A stretch of 64,000 nucleotides of DNA from DASRIA01 sp038203635 (GCA_038203635.1 JBBRDT010000002.1:1-64000), one strand, 5' to 3'. Positions 1 to 8,636 are shown, counted from the first letter of the stretch. A program made the numbers and translations. Notes: generated from the letters alone by a model not told the origin.

Positions 1-36
1 GGGACGAGTGGCGCCTCCTGAACCCCTAGATAAAGA

Positions 37-62
37 CCGAGTTTCGGATAGCCGAAACTCGG
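37..62 (-). terminator. Perfect 11-bp hairpin after the glycosyltransferase gene
   Basis: CCGAGTTTCGG (37-47), loop ATAG, CCGAAACTCGG (52-62): a perfect stem with a 4-nt loop. It lies 20 bp past the stop of the minus-strand gene at 83. Read on the minus strand it is followed by a mildly T-rich stretch (TCTTTATC), so it is probably that gene's terminator. A second short inverted repeat, GGCCC/GGGCC, lies at 64-80. It belongs to the hairpin family described in the findings. Confidence 0.6.
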
Positions 63-82
63 GTGGCCCAGGGTCCGGGCCG

Positions 83-2422
83 TTAACGGGTATCGGGCAG
101 CGGAGCGCCCCGCGGGGACAGCTCCACCGGCGTCGCGGCGAGTGCGCGCATCCGCACGTCGCGCCACGACACGCCCTCGCGGATCAGCGCGGGTAGGCCG
201 AACAGCACCGCGGTCACCACCTCGACCGCCTGCAGGATCAGGCCGTAGCCGAGCGCCGAGGCGGCCGGCACCCCGTACGCCCCCGTCAGCACCGTGATCA
301 CGGCCAGCTGGAAGACACCGACGTTCGACGGTGTGGCCGGCAGCACCGCGGTCACGTTGACCGCGAACAGCACCGCGGCGGCCGCGCCGATGCCGGCCCG
401 GTGATCGAGGTTCATCGCCATCAGCAACGCGAACGCACCGAGCAGCTGCAGACCCCAGGCGGCGAGCTGTGCGCTGATCGCCCATGCCGCGCGGCGTGGC
501 CTGCGGAACACCTGTAGTCCCTTGCGCAACCGCACGAGGGCCGCTGCCGACTCGCGCATCAGGCGCGCGATCGCTCCCTGGCCGCCACCGAACCCGAACC
601 TGCGACCGGCCTCCATCAGAGAGGGGAGCACCAGCACCGCGAGCGCGAGGCCGACCGGCAGCAGGCTGACGAGCACCAGCACGCCCTCGTGCCCGCGCAG
701 GATGTCGTTGCTGCCGACCACGACGACCGCGAGCAGGAAGAGCGCGAGCAGGTTCAGCAAGGTCTGCGAGACGAGCGTCCCCGCGACGACGGGGAGCGAT
801 TCGCGCATCCGGCCGATCCGCCGCGCCACGATCAGCGCACGCGAAGGCTCACCGAGTCGCGCCGGGAGCGTGGCGGACATCAACACTCCGATGGACGTGG
901 CGCTCAGGATCGTGCGTCTCTTCACCGGGCGGTCCGGTAACGCCGCCCGCACGATGTGGAACCAGGACACCGCTCTGAGGACCATCGAGGTGGAGAACAA
1001 CCCGAGCGCGATCAGCACCCAGATCGGGCTCGAGCGCAGGACCGTCGTCGCCACGTTGTCGAAGCCGACGCGGCGCAGGGCGAGAAAGGCGAGCAAGACG
1101 CCGGCGATCGCGGACAGCCCCAGTGCACCACGCCGCAACCCGGCAAGTGCGCGCGAGCCGCGCGGCGCCTTGGGCGGAGGTGGCTCGATCGAAGGCAGGC
1201 GGCGCGCGCGGGGGCTGGGAGTGAGGTCGCGCTGCACGAGCCCCGCCCTGACGCGGGCGGTCTGCACCGCGCCGACGGGGGCGGGAGCCTCGACGGCGCG
1301 CTCGTATACCGAGGCGACCCTGCGCGCGACCTGAGGCCACGCGAAGTCCTCGGCGCGCTGCCGGGCAGCGAGGCTCATCTGACCGCGGCGCACGGGGTCG
1401 AGCCAAACGGAGCGCAGCACCTCGGCAAGCTCCAGGGGGTCGCCCGGTGTCGTGAGCAGACCGTCGCGGCCGTGCGTCACGACCTGGCGGTAGCCCGCGA
1501 TGTCCGAGGCGATCACCGGAGTACCGGCGGCGAATGCCTCCGTCAGCACCATTCCAAAGCTCTCTCCGCCGAGCGAAGGGGCGCACAGCACGTCCGCGTC
1601 GCGCAGCTGCCGCCACAGTTCCGCGTCATCCACGCGGCCGAGAACCTGTATGCCGTCCATGCCACCCTCGACCTGTGCGAGCACCGGTTCGACGCCGTCG
1701 GCGTCCGCGCCGATGATCTGCAGTTGAACGGGGATGTGCTGGCGCAGTCCCGCGAACGCGGACAGCAGGACGGGCAGGCCCTTGCGCTCCTCCTCGCGAC
1801 CGACGAAGACGACGCGCAGCGCGTCCGCCGCGGGTTTCGGTGCATGCGCGGCAAGGCTCGTGTGAACCCCGTTGGGGATCACGTCGTAGGTGCCTCCGAA
1901 GTACCGCTCGCCGGTCCACCGCGCAGCTTCCGACACGGCGATGCGAGCAGTGAGCCGGTTCAACACGCGGCGCGCGCCGATCGCGCGGGCGATCGTGTTT
2001 GGGAGCCAGCTCGCCGAATAAGCATGGAACGTCCCGACCACCGGCGTGCCTGCGTCGAACGTGCAGGCGTCCCAGCCGACGACCGGTGCGATGGGCTCGT
2101 GCACGTGGATCACGTCGAAGTCGCCCGTGCGCAATTCCCTGCGCAGGCGAATGACGCTCTCGCCGTTGTAGGCCAGCCGCGACTTCGCACCGTTCATCGG
2201 CAGCGAAAAGGTGCGGCCGAGCGGCACGACATAGTCGGGCAGGGCAGCCGACTCGGGCGGCTGACGGTGCAATACACGCGTCAACCGGTCGTCCGGGTCA
2301 ACCGGACTGAAGACCTTTACGTGGTGACCTTCGGCGAGGAACTCACGCGCCAGCGCATCGATGTGGCGCGTCACGCCTCCGGGAAATGTCCACGAATAAG
2401 GCGAGACCAGAGCGATCCGCAT
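83..2422 (-). CDS. Glycosyltransferase family 4 fused to a flippase-like (LPG-synthase TM) membrane domain
   Basis: A 779-aa protein. Residues 1-375 form a GT-B glycosyltransferase of the PimA/PimB-like GT4 group: an N-terminal GGVTRH loop, HVHEP near 107-111, GREEERKG near 209, and the nucleotide-sugar motif ESFGMVLTE near 287-295. After a proline/arginine-rich linker (about 385-440), residues 445-760 contain many hydrophobic helices resembling the lysylphosphatidylglycerol synthase TM / UPF0104 family. It probably glycosylates a membrane lipid or carrier at the inner leaflet, with the C-terminal part handling the lipid; acceptor unknown. The ATG at 2422 (MRIALVSPYS) fits the GT fold better than the longer frame. 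It lies 13 bp after the upstream gene, so the two are probably co-transcribed. Confidence 0.8.
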   Translation of the reverse strand: MRIALVSPYSWTFPGGVTRHIDALAREFLAEGHHVKVFSPVDPDDRLTRVLHRQPPESAALPDYVVPLGRTFSLPMNGAKSRLAYNGESVIRLRRELRTGDFDVIHVHEPIAPVVGWDACTFDAGTPVVGTFHAYSASWLPNTIARAIGARRVLNRLTARIAVSEAARWTGERYFGGTYDVIPNGVHTSLAAHAPKPAADALRVVFVGREEERKGLPVLLSAFAGLRQHIPVQLQIIGADADGVEPVLAQVEGGMDGIQVLGRVDDAELWRQLRDADVLCAPSLGGESFGMVLTEAFAAGTPVIASDIAGYRQVVTHGRDGLLTTPGDPLELAEVLRSVWLDPVRRGQMSLAARQRAEDFAWPQVARRVASVYERAVEAPAPVGAVQTARVRAGLVQRDLTPSPRARRLPSIEPPPPKAPRGSRALAGLRRGALGLSAIAGVLLAFLALRRVGFDNVATTVLRSSPIWVLIALGLFSTSMVLRAVSWFHIVRAALPDRPVKRRTILSATSIGVLMSATLPARLGEPSRALIVARRIGRMRESLPVVAGTLVSQTLLNLLALFLLAVVVVGSNDILRGHEGVLVLVSLLPVGLALAVLVLPSLMEAGRRFGFGGGQGAIARLMRESAAALVRLRKGLQVFRRPRRAAWAISAQLAAWGLQLLGAFALLMAMNLDHRAGIGAAAAVLFAVNVTAVLPATPSNVGVFQLAVITVLTGAYGVPAASALGYGLILQAVEVVTAVLFGLPALIREGVSWRDVRMRALAATPVELSPRGAPLPDTR

Positions 2423-2435
2423 CCGGGCGATGCTA

Positions 2436-4412
2436 TCAATGGCGGTCGGCGGCACTGAGTCGCTGCTCCTTTGTCGCAGGGGTCCGTGCGGCCCGGGCGG
2501 CCACTGCGGCCAGGTACACCGCCGTGAATGCCAGGTAACTGCTGCCGATCAGCAGGATGATCGGTCCTGAGTCGTTGGTCAGCGCGCCTGCCAGGACAGC
2601 GGCCAGCAGGCCGTAGACCCCGGCGCGGACCCCGGGCGCGGCCTCCGTGGCGGCCAGGACGGCACGGCGGTACCTGAAGCCCACCGCGAGACCCAGCAGG
2701 GCGAACACCACCAGGAATGGGATCGCGCCGCGACCGAGAGAGCGGTAGCTGAGCCGCACGCGACGCTCTGCGATGTCCGCGATCTCATCCAGGCCGCCCG
2801 CCTCGAGCACGGAGCGGCTGAAGTGGGCATCCCCGCCCGTCGTGAGATCGAGCAGGGCAAGCGCGGCGAGTCCCGCGATCGGGGTCACGATCAGGATCGC
2901 GATCCGGGTGCGCCAGGCGACGTCGCCGGCCGCGACGAGCGCCGCGACAGTCGCCCCGGCCACGACGGTCGGCACCGCGCCGACGTCGGCGCCCAGCCGA
3001 CCCGACGCCATCGAGAACGCCAGCACGGCTCCTCCGATCGCGAACCCCCAGACCTGCGCCCGGGTGGAAGCAATCGCAAGCGCACCACCCAGCCCCAGCA
3101 GCCCGACCGCGGCGAGCGCGATCTCCAGCTCGTTGCCGGCTCCGAAGAAGCGCGAGCCCAGCACCGGGTTCGGTCCCAGCAGCGAGCGTTGCACGAGGCC
3201 GGAGGCGAGCGCCATGTCGGCGACGTGCAGCGCCACGGCCACGGCGGCGGGCAGCGCCAGCGCGCGCGGCCAGGGCCGGAGCCGGTCCGTCGCCAACGCG
3301 AGCGCCGCGGACCCGCCCGCCACGACCAGGCCCTCGACGGGGGCGGTGGGAGCAAGCGCGGCCGTCAGCAGGAGCACGCTCGGAAGCCACATCGCGGCGA
3401 GCAGCAGCGCGCGTCCCGGCAGTGCCCGGTCTCCGCGCGCCAGGCCCCCGACGCCTGCGATCAGCACCACGCCGATCAGGCCGAGCCAGATCACAACCCA
3501 GCGGCGGGGCCCGAGGTCGGTGAGCCGGTTGCGCAGCTCCGACAACTCGGCCGGCGTGGCATCGCCGCGCGCCTCGATCACCTTGCCCGACATGTCCTTC
3601 GGGACGTCGATGCCGAGCCGCTCGAGCGCGGTCGGCGCGACGTCGGTGGAGCTGACGATCCCCTCGGTCCGCGTCGAGTCGGAGTAGAGCGTCGTGCCTC
3701 CCTCCAACCCCGCGGCACCCGTTGCCACAAGCCTGCGCGTGATGTGGCTGGGATCTTGGATCACGAGTACGAGGTCGCCGGCCCGCCGCGCGGCCAGGAC
3801 TTTGCGCAGCTGTCCGATGCCCGGCGGGCCGGGCGCGAGCTTCGCCACGAGCAGATCCGCGTTACGCCACAGGTCGAGCGCCGCGGCGGCGACCTTCGCC
3901 GGTTCGGCAAGCGCGACCCGCTCGACGCGCCCTGTGCGGTCGGCGGCGAGCGCCGCCTCGCGGTTGCGCGACGCACGCGGCCCGGCGTACCCGACGTGAC
4001 CGCCCGCGGCGCGCACGGCCGACGCCAGCAGACCGGGCACCACGTCGGCGGGTGCCCCGCGAGCACGATGCGCGATCAGGTTCCACGAGGTGATGCTGCC
4101 GTCGGCGCCGAGCTGCATGTCTGCCGGCACCTCGTCGTCGTACAGCGAGGTCGTCGTGCGCGCGCCGGCGCTCATGTCGAGGAAGGCCTGCTCAGGGGTG
4201 TACGAGCCCTGGATCGCCGACAGGAAACCGAGCGCGTCGATCCCGGGCGCCTGGGCAAGCCGCTCGAGCGCGGGCGGCTCAGCGAGCGGCTTTGGCCCGG
4301 GCCAGAAGACGATCGCGACGCGGGAGCGTTCCTGCGCCTGCGCTGCGGGCGCCGCGAGCAGCGCCAGCGCCAAGAAGGCGATCAGCGCCGCGTATATTGA
4401 TGTGCGTGCCAT
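2436..4412 (-). CDS. Polytopic membrane protein with alkaline-phosphatase-superfamily-like ectodomain
   Basis: 658 aa. A Sec signal (MARTSIYAALIAFLALALL, then an AQA cleavage site) starts the protein, which fixes the ATG at 4412 rather than the much longer open frame. Residues 28-285 look like a degenerate phosphatase/sulfatase-superfamily domain: it ends in the typical STDVAPTALERLGI and SGKVI segments, but I do not see a clear catalytic Ser/Thr with metal ligands. The rest is a run of transmembrane helices with FFGAGNE, GADVGA and TNDSG motifs, which I recall from uncharacterised actinobacterial and firmicute membrane proteins. Function unknown; a role in envelope glycan or lipid metabolism is suggested only by the glycosyltransferase downstream. 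Its start codon overlaps that of hemQ on the other strand. Confidence 0.7.
   Translation of the reverse strand: MARTSIYAALIAFLALALLAAPAAQAQERSRVAIVFWPGPKPLAEPPALERLAQAPGIDALGFLSAIQGSYTPEQAFLDMSAGARTTTSLYDDEVPADMQLGADGSITSWNLIAHRARGAPADVVPGLLASAVRAAGGHVGYAGPRASRNREAALAADRTGRVERVALAEPAKVAAAALDLWRNADLLVAKLAPGPPGIGQLRKVLAARRAGDLVLVIQDPSHITRRLVATGAAGLEGGTTLYSDSTRTEGIVSSTDVAPTALERLGIDVPKDMSGKVIEARGDATPAELSELRNRLTDLGPRRWVVIWLGLIGVVLIAGVGGLARGDRALPGRALLLAAMWLPSVLLLTAALAPTAPVEGLVVAGGSAALALATDRLRPWPRALALPAAVAVALHVADMALASGLVQRSLLGPNPVLGSRFFGAGNELEIALAAVGLLGLGGALAIASTRAQVWGFAIGGAVLAFSMASGRLGADVGAVPTVVAGATVAALVAAGDVAWRTRIAILIVTPIAGLAALALLDLTTGGDAHFSRSVLEAGGLDEIADIAERRVRLSYRSLGRGAIPFLVVFALLGLAVGFRYRRAVLAATEAAPGVRAGVYGLLAAVLAGALTNDSGPIILLIGSSYLAFTAVYLAAVAARAARTPATKEQRLSAADRH
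4393..4398 (+). promoter_or_regulatory. Candidate -10 box for leaderless hemQ
   Basis: TATATT ends 12 nt before the hemQ ATG at 4411. No Shine-Dalgarno precedes the ATG, so transcription probably starts at or next to the start codon. No good -35 box is seen. Confidence 0.5.
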
Positions 4413-5142
4413 GAACCGCAATGTCGTCAAGTTCACGTTTCTGAAGGTGGACCCTGCCTGGCGGCGCCTGCCGCCCGCCGAGCGCGAGGCGCACAAGCGC
4501 GAGTTCGAGGCAGCCTGCGACAACTTCGCCGGCGACCGTTTTCTGCGCGCATACTCGCTGGTCGGCACGCGGGGTGACACCGACCTCATGCTGTGGACCG
4601 CCGCCCCGGGGCTTCCCGACATCCACGAGTTCCACGTCGTGCTGGGGCAGAGCGGGCTGATGGGATGGGCCACCACGCCCTACTCCTACCTCGCGATGAC
4701 CAAGGAATCGGAGTACTCCGAGGAGGACCGGCTCGAGGTCCGCGCCGGCAAGCACAAGTACCTGTTCGTGTACCCCTTCGAGAAGAAGCGGGAGTGGTAC
4801 CGGCTACCGGCCGAGGAGCGCATGCGGATCATGCGCGAGCACATCGAGATCGGCCGCCGCTACCCCCAGATCAGCATCAACACGACCTACTCGTTCGGGC
4901 TCGACGACCAGGAGTTCGTGGTCTCGTTCGAGTGCGACGAGCCGGGGGATTTCCTCGATCTGGTGCACGAGCTGCGACCCAGCGAGTCGAGCGCCTACAC
5001 TTTGCGCGACACGCCGATCTTCACCTGTATCGCGAGCAGCGTCCGGCATGCCCTCGACGCGCTCGACGGAGAGGCGCCGATGGCCGCGACGAGCACCGAT
5101 GGCAACGGGCTCGCAACGGCCACGGTTCTCGATCCTCCCTGA
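4411..5142 (+). CDS. hemQ: Coproheme decarboxylase (chlorite dismutase family)
   Basis: 243 aa. Member of the chlorite-dismutase-like family; in actinobacteria and firmicutes these decarboxylate coproheme III to heme b in the coproporphyrin-dependent pathway. The family's catalytic tyrosine (YPM in Firmicutes) matches Tyr121 in VYPFEKKREWY, and the proximal heme ligand matches His144 in MREHIEIG. The spacing is 23 residues instead of the usual 27, explained by a 4-residue shorter KKR-WY loop. The start is the ATG at 4411 (MNRNVVKFTF); an in-frame GTG lies 9 nt upstream. The last 20 residues are a low-complexity tail that overlaps fprA. Neighbouring fprA could supply redox equivalents, but the link is inferential. 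Confidence 0.88.
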   Translation: MNRNVVKFTFLKVDPAWRRLPPAEREAHKREFEAACDNFAGDRFLRAYSLVGTRGDTDLMLWTAAPGLPDIHEFHVVLGQSGLMGWATTPYSYLAMTKESEYSEEDRLEVRAGKHKYLFVYPFEKKREWYRLPAEERMRIMREHIEIGRRYPQISINTTYSFGLDDQEFVVSFECDEPGDFLDLVHELRPSESSAYTLRDTPIFTCIASSVRHALDALDGEAPMAATSTDGNGLATATVLDPP

Positions 5143-6529
5143 CCAACTGTCAGCTTTGCACTCCGATCAAGAGCTCCGCGTCGCAATCGTCGGCGCAGGA
5201 CCGGCCGGCTTCTATGCCGCCGGGGCCCTGCTCGCCACCGAGCGGCCAGTCCGCGTCGACCTGTTCGATCGCCTGCCGACGCCGTTCGGGCTGGTGCGCG
5301 CGGGCGTCGCGCCGGACCACCCGAAGATCAAGTCCGTCGTGCGGGTCTACGAGAAGACCGCCGCAAAGGAGGGCTTCCGTTTCTTCGGGGGCGTCGAGCT
5401 CGGGCGCGACCTGCATCGCGCGGATCTCCTCGAGCGCTACCACGCGGTGATCTACGCGATCGGCGCGGCGACCGACCGGCGCCTGGGGATCCCCGGAGAG
5501 GACCTGCAGGGGTCCGAGGCAGCCACGACCTTCGTGGGCTGGTACAACGGCCACCCCGACCACCCGGACCGCGAGTTCGACCTCGGCGACTGCGAGCGAG
5601 TGGTTGTGATCGGCAACGGCAATGTCGCAATCGACTGCGCGCGGATGCTGGCGCTGAGCGCCGATGAGCTGCGGAAGACCGATACGGCCGATCACGCGAT
5701 CGACCTGCTGGCGTCCGATGCGGTCAAGGAGATCGTGATCCTGGGCCGCCGCGGTCCGGTGCAGGCGGCCTTCACCAACCCCGAGCTGCTGGAGCTGGGT
5801 GAGCTCGAGCAGGCGGACGTGATCGTCGACCCGGCGGACCTCGAACTGGACGAGGCGTCGCAGGCCTGGCTCGACTCCGACGAGTGCAACAAGACCACGC
5901 GCGAGAACGTACGGATCCTGCGCGAGTACGCCGCGCGCGAGCCCGCCGGGAAGCCGAAGCGGATCATCTTGAGGTTCCTCACCTCCCCGGTCGAGCTGCA
6001 GGGGGATGGGCGGGTCGAGCGCATCGTGGTGGAGCGCAACCGCCTCGAGCCGCGTGACGACGGTTCACTGGCGGCACGGCCGACCGGCGACCGGGACACG
6101 CTCGACTGCAGCTTGGTGCTGCGCTCGATCGGCTACAAGGGCATCGCGATTCCAGAGGTTCCGTTCGACGAGCGCCGCGGCACGATCCCCAACGTCGCAG
6201 GCCGTGTCGTCGACGGGGAGCACCACGTGACAGGGGAGTACGTGACGGGCTGGATCCGCCGCGGCCCCAGCGGCGTGATCGGCACGAACAAGAAGGACGG
6301 GCAGGAGGCCGCGACCAGCCTGCTCGAGGACGCCGAGGCCGGTCTGCTGAACACGCCGGTGACCGACGGCGACATCGCTGACCTGCTCGCCGAGCGCGGT
6401 GTCGAGCCCATCAGCTGGCAGGGATGGGAGCGCATCGACACGCACGAGCAGGACCTCGGCGCCGGCACCCGCCCACGTGTGAAGCTCACCCGCTACGAGC
6501 TATTGCACGGCGCCGCGCGAGAGAAGTAG
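5099..6529 (+). CDS. fprA: Ferredoxin/adrenodoxin-type NADP+ reductase (FprA-like)
   Basis: 476 aa, the size of mycobacterial FprA. FAD-binding VAIVGAGPAGFYAAG lies near residues 28-42, the NADPH-binding VVVIGNGNVAIDCARML near 168-184, and the second FAD-contacting segment YVTGWIRRGPSGVIGTNKKD near the C-terminus; all three are hallmarks of the adrenodoxin-reductase family. It moves electrons between NADPH and a ferredoxin. The start is uncertain: ATG 5099 overlaps hemQ by 44 nt, while TTG 5156 would begin just before the FAD motif without overlap; neither has a clear ribosome site. It is read in the same direction as hemQ and probably shares its transcript. Confidence 0.85.
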   Translation: MATGSQRPRFSILPDQLSALHSDQELRVAIVGAGPAGFYAAGALLATERPVRVDLFDRLPTPFGLVRAGVAPDHPKIKSVVRVYEKTAAKEGFRFFGGVELGRDLHRADLLERYHAVIYAIGAATDRRLGIPGEDLQGSEAATTFVGWYNGHPDHPDREFDLGDCERVVVIGNGNVAIDCARMLALSADELRKTDTADHAIDLLASDAVKEIVILGRRGPVQAAFTNPELLELGELEQADVIVDPADLELDEASQAWLDSDECNKTTRENVRILREYAAREPAGKPKRIILRFLTSPVELQGDGRVERIVVERNRLEPRDDGSLAARPTGDRDTLDCSLVLRSIGYKGIAIPEVPFDERRGTIPNVAGRVVDGEHHVTGEYVTGWIRRGPSGVIGTNKKDGQEAATSLLEDAEAGLLNTPVTDGDIADLLAERGVEPISWQGWERIDTHEQDLGAGTRPRVKLTRYELLHGAAREK

Positions 6530-6530
6530 G

Positions 6531-6657
6531 CCGTCATTTCCTTAGCCGGAAATGACGGGAGCTCCGAAGGCTCGGGACAGGGAGCTCCCGGCTTTCTGCG
6601 CTTGCAGAAAGACGGAATTCCTGTTTAGAACGGCTTAGTTCCTAAGCCGTTCTAAAC
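6531..6657. repeat. Cluster of palindromes between convergent fprA and erpA
   Basis: Four palindromes lie in 127 bp. (1) CCGTCATTTCC (6531-6541), loop TTAGCC, GGAAATGACGG (6548-6558). (2) Its tail GAGCTCCGAAGG, with a second GGGAGCTCCC about 15 nt later. (3) CTTTCTGC, loop GCTT, GCAGAAAG (about 6593-6612). (4) A perfect 16-bp stem GTTTAGAACGGCTTAG (6623-6638), loop TTC, and its complement at 6642-6657. The right arm of the last stem contains the final codons and stop of erpA. Probably bidirectional termination for the convergent pair. Confidence 0.7.
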
Positions 6658-6968
6658 GACTGGCCGCAGCCGCAGGCTGCGATGACCTTCGGGTTGTTCA
6701 CCGCGAAGCCGGCGCCCTGCAGGCCCTCGACGTAGTCCACCTCGGACCCGTCGACGAACTCGAGACTCTCGGAGTCGACCAGCAGGCGGATGTCGCTGTG
6801 CTCGAAGACCTGGTCGCCGTCGCGCTTCTCGTCAAACGCAAGCGCGTACTGGAAGCCCGAACAGCCACCGCCACGGACCGCGACGCGCAGACCGGCCTCG
6901 GGACTGTCGGCCTGGCCGTTCATGAGCTCCTTGACCTTTGTGGCGGCGATGTCGGTAAGCGTGACCAA
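6642..6968 (-). CDS. erpA: A-type iron-sulfur carrier (ErpA/IscA/HesB family)
   Basis: 108 aa, normal length. The three cluster-binding cysteines are present: Cys36 in GGGCSGFQY, and Cys99 and Cys101 in the C-terminal CGCG. It accepts Fe-S clusters from the scaffold and passes them to apoproteins in the cytoplasm. The start is a TTG at 6968 (MVTLTDIAATK), preceded by a clear GGAGG ribosome site 10 nt upstream; longer in-frame starts (MAVFRL at about 7043) would run through this site and add a low-complexity leader, so I rejected them. Convergent with fprA, divergent from the DegV gene. Confidence 0.88.
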   Translation of the reverse strand: MVTLTDIAATKVKELMNGQADSPEAGLRVAVRGGGCSGFQYALAFDEKRDGDQVFEHSDIRLLVDSESLEFVDGSEVDYVEGLQGAGFAVNNPKVIAACGCGQSFRTA

Positions 6969-7041
6969 GTGAATGAAACCTCCGTTATTACTTCGGTGCC
7001 CTTCCGCACCGCCTTTAGCTGACGACAGCCGGAATACAGCC

Positions 7042-7071
7042 ATTGTAGCGGTGCCCCGGCGCGACGCCCAA
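7042..7071 (-). promoter_or_regulatory. Promoter for erpA
   Basis: On the minus strand: TTGGGC (-35, 7071-7066), an 18-bp spacer, then TACAAT (-10, 7047-7042). Expected start near 7035, giving a leader of about 67 nt to the erpA TTG. Confidence 0.6.
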
Positions 7072-7088
7072 CGTGGTAGAAGGGGCCG

Positions 7089-7952
7089 GTGCAGCGCGTC
7101 GCCCTCGTCTCCGATACGACCGCCTACCTGCCGGCGGAGCTGGTCGAGCGCCACGGCATACAGCTGGTGAGCCTCTACGTGAACTGGGAGGACGCCAGCG
7201 AGCGCGAGGCGGACATGCCGAACTTCGACGACTTCTACGCCCGCCTGCGGCAGGCGGATCGGCTGCCCACGACCTCCCAGCCCTCGATCGGCGACTTCAT
7301 CGAGGTGTATGAGCCGCTCGTACGTGACGGTCTCGACGTGGTCTCGGTCCACATCTCAGGAGGCATCTCGGGCACGGTGGAGTCGGCCCGCCAGGCCAAG
7401 GAGCAGCTCGCGGCCGGCACGGGAGTGGACCGCATCACGATCGTCGACTCGGAGACCGCAGCCGGAGGCATGGCCTTCGCGGTGCTGGCCGGGGCCCGCG
7501 CCGCGCAGGCGGGAGCTTCAGCGGAGGAGGTCGTCCAGCGCATCCGCACGACGCGCGAGCACCTGAAGATGTGGTTCGCGGTGGACACGCTCGAGTACCT
7601 GCGCCGCGGCGGGAGGATCGGCGCCGCGTCGGCGTGGCTCGGCTCGGCGCTCAAGATCAAGCCGATCCTCACGCTCGAGCAGGAGATCACGCCGATCGAG
7701 CGGGTGCGCACAGGCGCCAAGGCGCTGCGGCGGTTGGTCGAGTACGCCGAGCAGCGGCATGTCGACGGTGCCGACGCGTGGGTCGTGCAGCACATCCGGG
7801 CGCCCGACGAGGCCGCCCAGCTGGTCGCGGAGGTCGAGAAGTTCATGGGCCACCCGCCATTGTTCGTGTCCGAGGTCGGGCCGGTGCTCGGGACGCACGT
7901 CGGGCCGGGTCTGCTGGGCATCGGCGGCGTGCCGCCGAGCGATCTCGAGTAA
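7089..7952 (+). CDS. DegV family fatty-acid-binding protein
   Basis: 287 aa, usual length. The N-terminal ALVSDTTAYLP and the SGGISGTVESARQAKE segment match the DegV family, whose members bind a fatty acyl chain in a deep pocket; some act as FakB partners of a fatty-acid kinase. No fakA-like gene is next to it. The start is GTG at 7089; a weak TAGAAG box 6 nt upstream suggests a leaderless or nearly leaderless message. It diverges from erpA and converges on the small membrane operon at 7966-8971, with only 13 bp between stop codons. Confidence 0.85.
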   Translation: MQRVALVSDTTAYLPAELVERHGIQLVSLYVNWEDASEREADMPNFDDFYARLRQADRLPTTSQPSIGDFIEVYEPLVRDGLDVVSVHISGGISGTVESARQAKEQLAAGTGVDRITIVDSETAAGGMAFAVLAGARAAQAGASAEEVVQRIRTTREHLKMWFAVDTLEYLRRGGRIGAASAWLGSALKIKPILTLEQEITPIERVRTGAKALRRLVEYAEQRHVDGADAWVVQHIRAPDEAAQLVAEVEKFMGHPPLFVSEVGPVLGTHVGPGLLGIGGVPPSDLE

Positions 7953-7965
7953 ATCGCGCCCTGAG

Positions 7966-8178
7966 CTAGCGGCGGCGGCGGAACGCGGCCAACCCGCCGC
8001 CCACTACGAACCCGAGCACGGCGGCGCCTGCGATCGCGGCGTTGCGGTGCTCGTTGATCTGGCGGCGCCAGTCGGTGAGCACCTTGACCTTGGTGCGCAG
8101 CTCCTCCACCGACGTCGCCAGCTCGCGCCGGGTCCGTTCGATGGAGTGCTGGATCTCTTCGGGTGAGCGGGTGGGCAT
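7966..8178 (-). CDS. DUF3618 family small membrane protein
   Basis: 70 aa. The N-terminal half, SPEEIQHSIERTRRELATSV, is a charged helix typical of DUF3618; it is followed by a single transmembrane segment (about 48-65: IAGAAVLGFVVGGGLAAF) and a basic RRRR end. Last gene of a four-gene minus-strand operon, 2 bp after the holin-like gene. Such proteins accompany holin-like and YtxH-like proteins in actinobacteria, often in general-stress loci; a precise role is not known. Confidence 0.8.
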   Translation of the reverse strand: MPTRSPEEIQHSIERTRRELATSVEELRTKVKVLTDWRRQINEHRNAAIAGAAVLGFVVGGGLAAFRRRR

Positions 8179-8180
8179 GG

Positions 8181-8636
8181 CTACTTCTTCTTGACCTCTT
8201 CGGCCGGTGCGACGTAGGTCTCCAGCTCCGGGTGCTCGATGGCCTCCTTCGTGCGCTTCGCCTCCTCGATCGCCTTGTCGGGCGTCGGCGGCGCACCGGC
8301 CTTGAAGCTCCGGTAGGCGATGAAGCCGGCCAGGGCGGCGAGCACGAAGAGCAGGCCGGTGGTGATCAGGAAGCCGACCCAAAGCGAATCGAACAGGTCG
8401 TTGATCCCCCACGCAAGCGCGTGGAAGGCGAAGATCAGGCCGAGGAATACGAAGAACCCGGCCGCCGCCCCCACCGCCGCGCCGCGCGCGAGCTTCTGGA
8501 TCTTGAGCTCGATCTCGGTCTTGGCGAGCTCGATCTCCTCGCGCACCAGCGTCGACGCGTTCTCGGAAATGCGGTTGACGACCTCCCCGAGGGAGCGGTC
8601 GACATCCTGCACGCCGTTTGTGCCGTCAGCCGGCAA
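8181..8636 (-). CDS. Phage-holin-superfamily-like membrane protein (actinobacterial)
   Basis: 151 aa. An amphipathic N-terminal helix (LVREEIELAKTEIELK) leads to two hydrophobic segments (about 52-76 and 84-108) and a lysine/glutamate-rich tail, the layout of the chromosomal holin superfamily III proteins of actinobacteria, which are not phage genes. The start is a TTG at 8636 with GAGG 4 nt upstream, overlapping the upstream stop by 11 nt; GTG 8612 is an alternative. It sits between DUF3618-type and single-span proteins in one operon. Confidence 0.75.
   Translation of the reverse strand: MPADGTNGVQDVDRSLGEVVNRISENASTLVREEIELAKTEIELKIQKLARGAAVGAAAGFFVFLGLIFAFHALAWGINDLFDSLWVGFLITTGLLFVLAALAGFIAYRSFKAGAPPTPDKAIEEAKRTKEAIEHPELETYVAPAEEVKKK

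Noticed and set aside
956..2458. 500-codon open frame on the plus strand opposite the glycosyltransferase
   Set aside because: High-GC shadow of the real gene; composition rich in Arg/His/Gln with no domain.
8181..8636. Prophage or lysis gene (holin-like)
   Set aside because: Chromosomal actinobacterial holin-superfamily protein beside DUF3618-type genes; no phage genes nearby.
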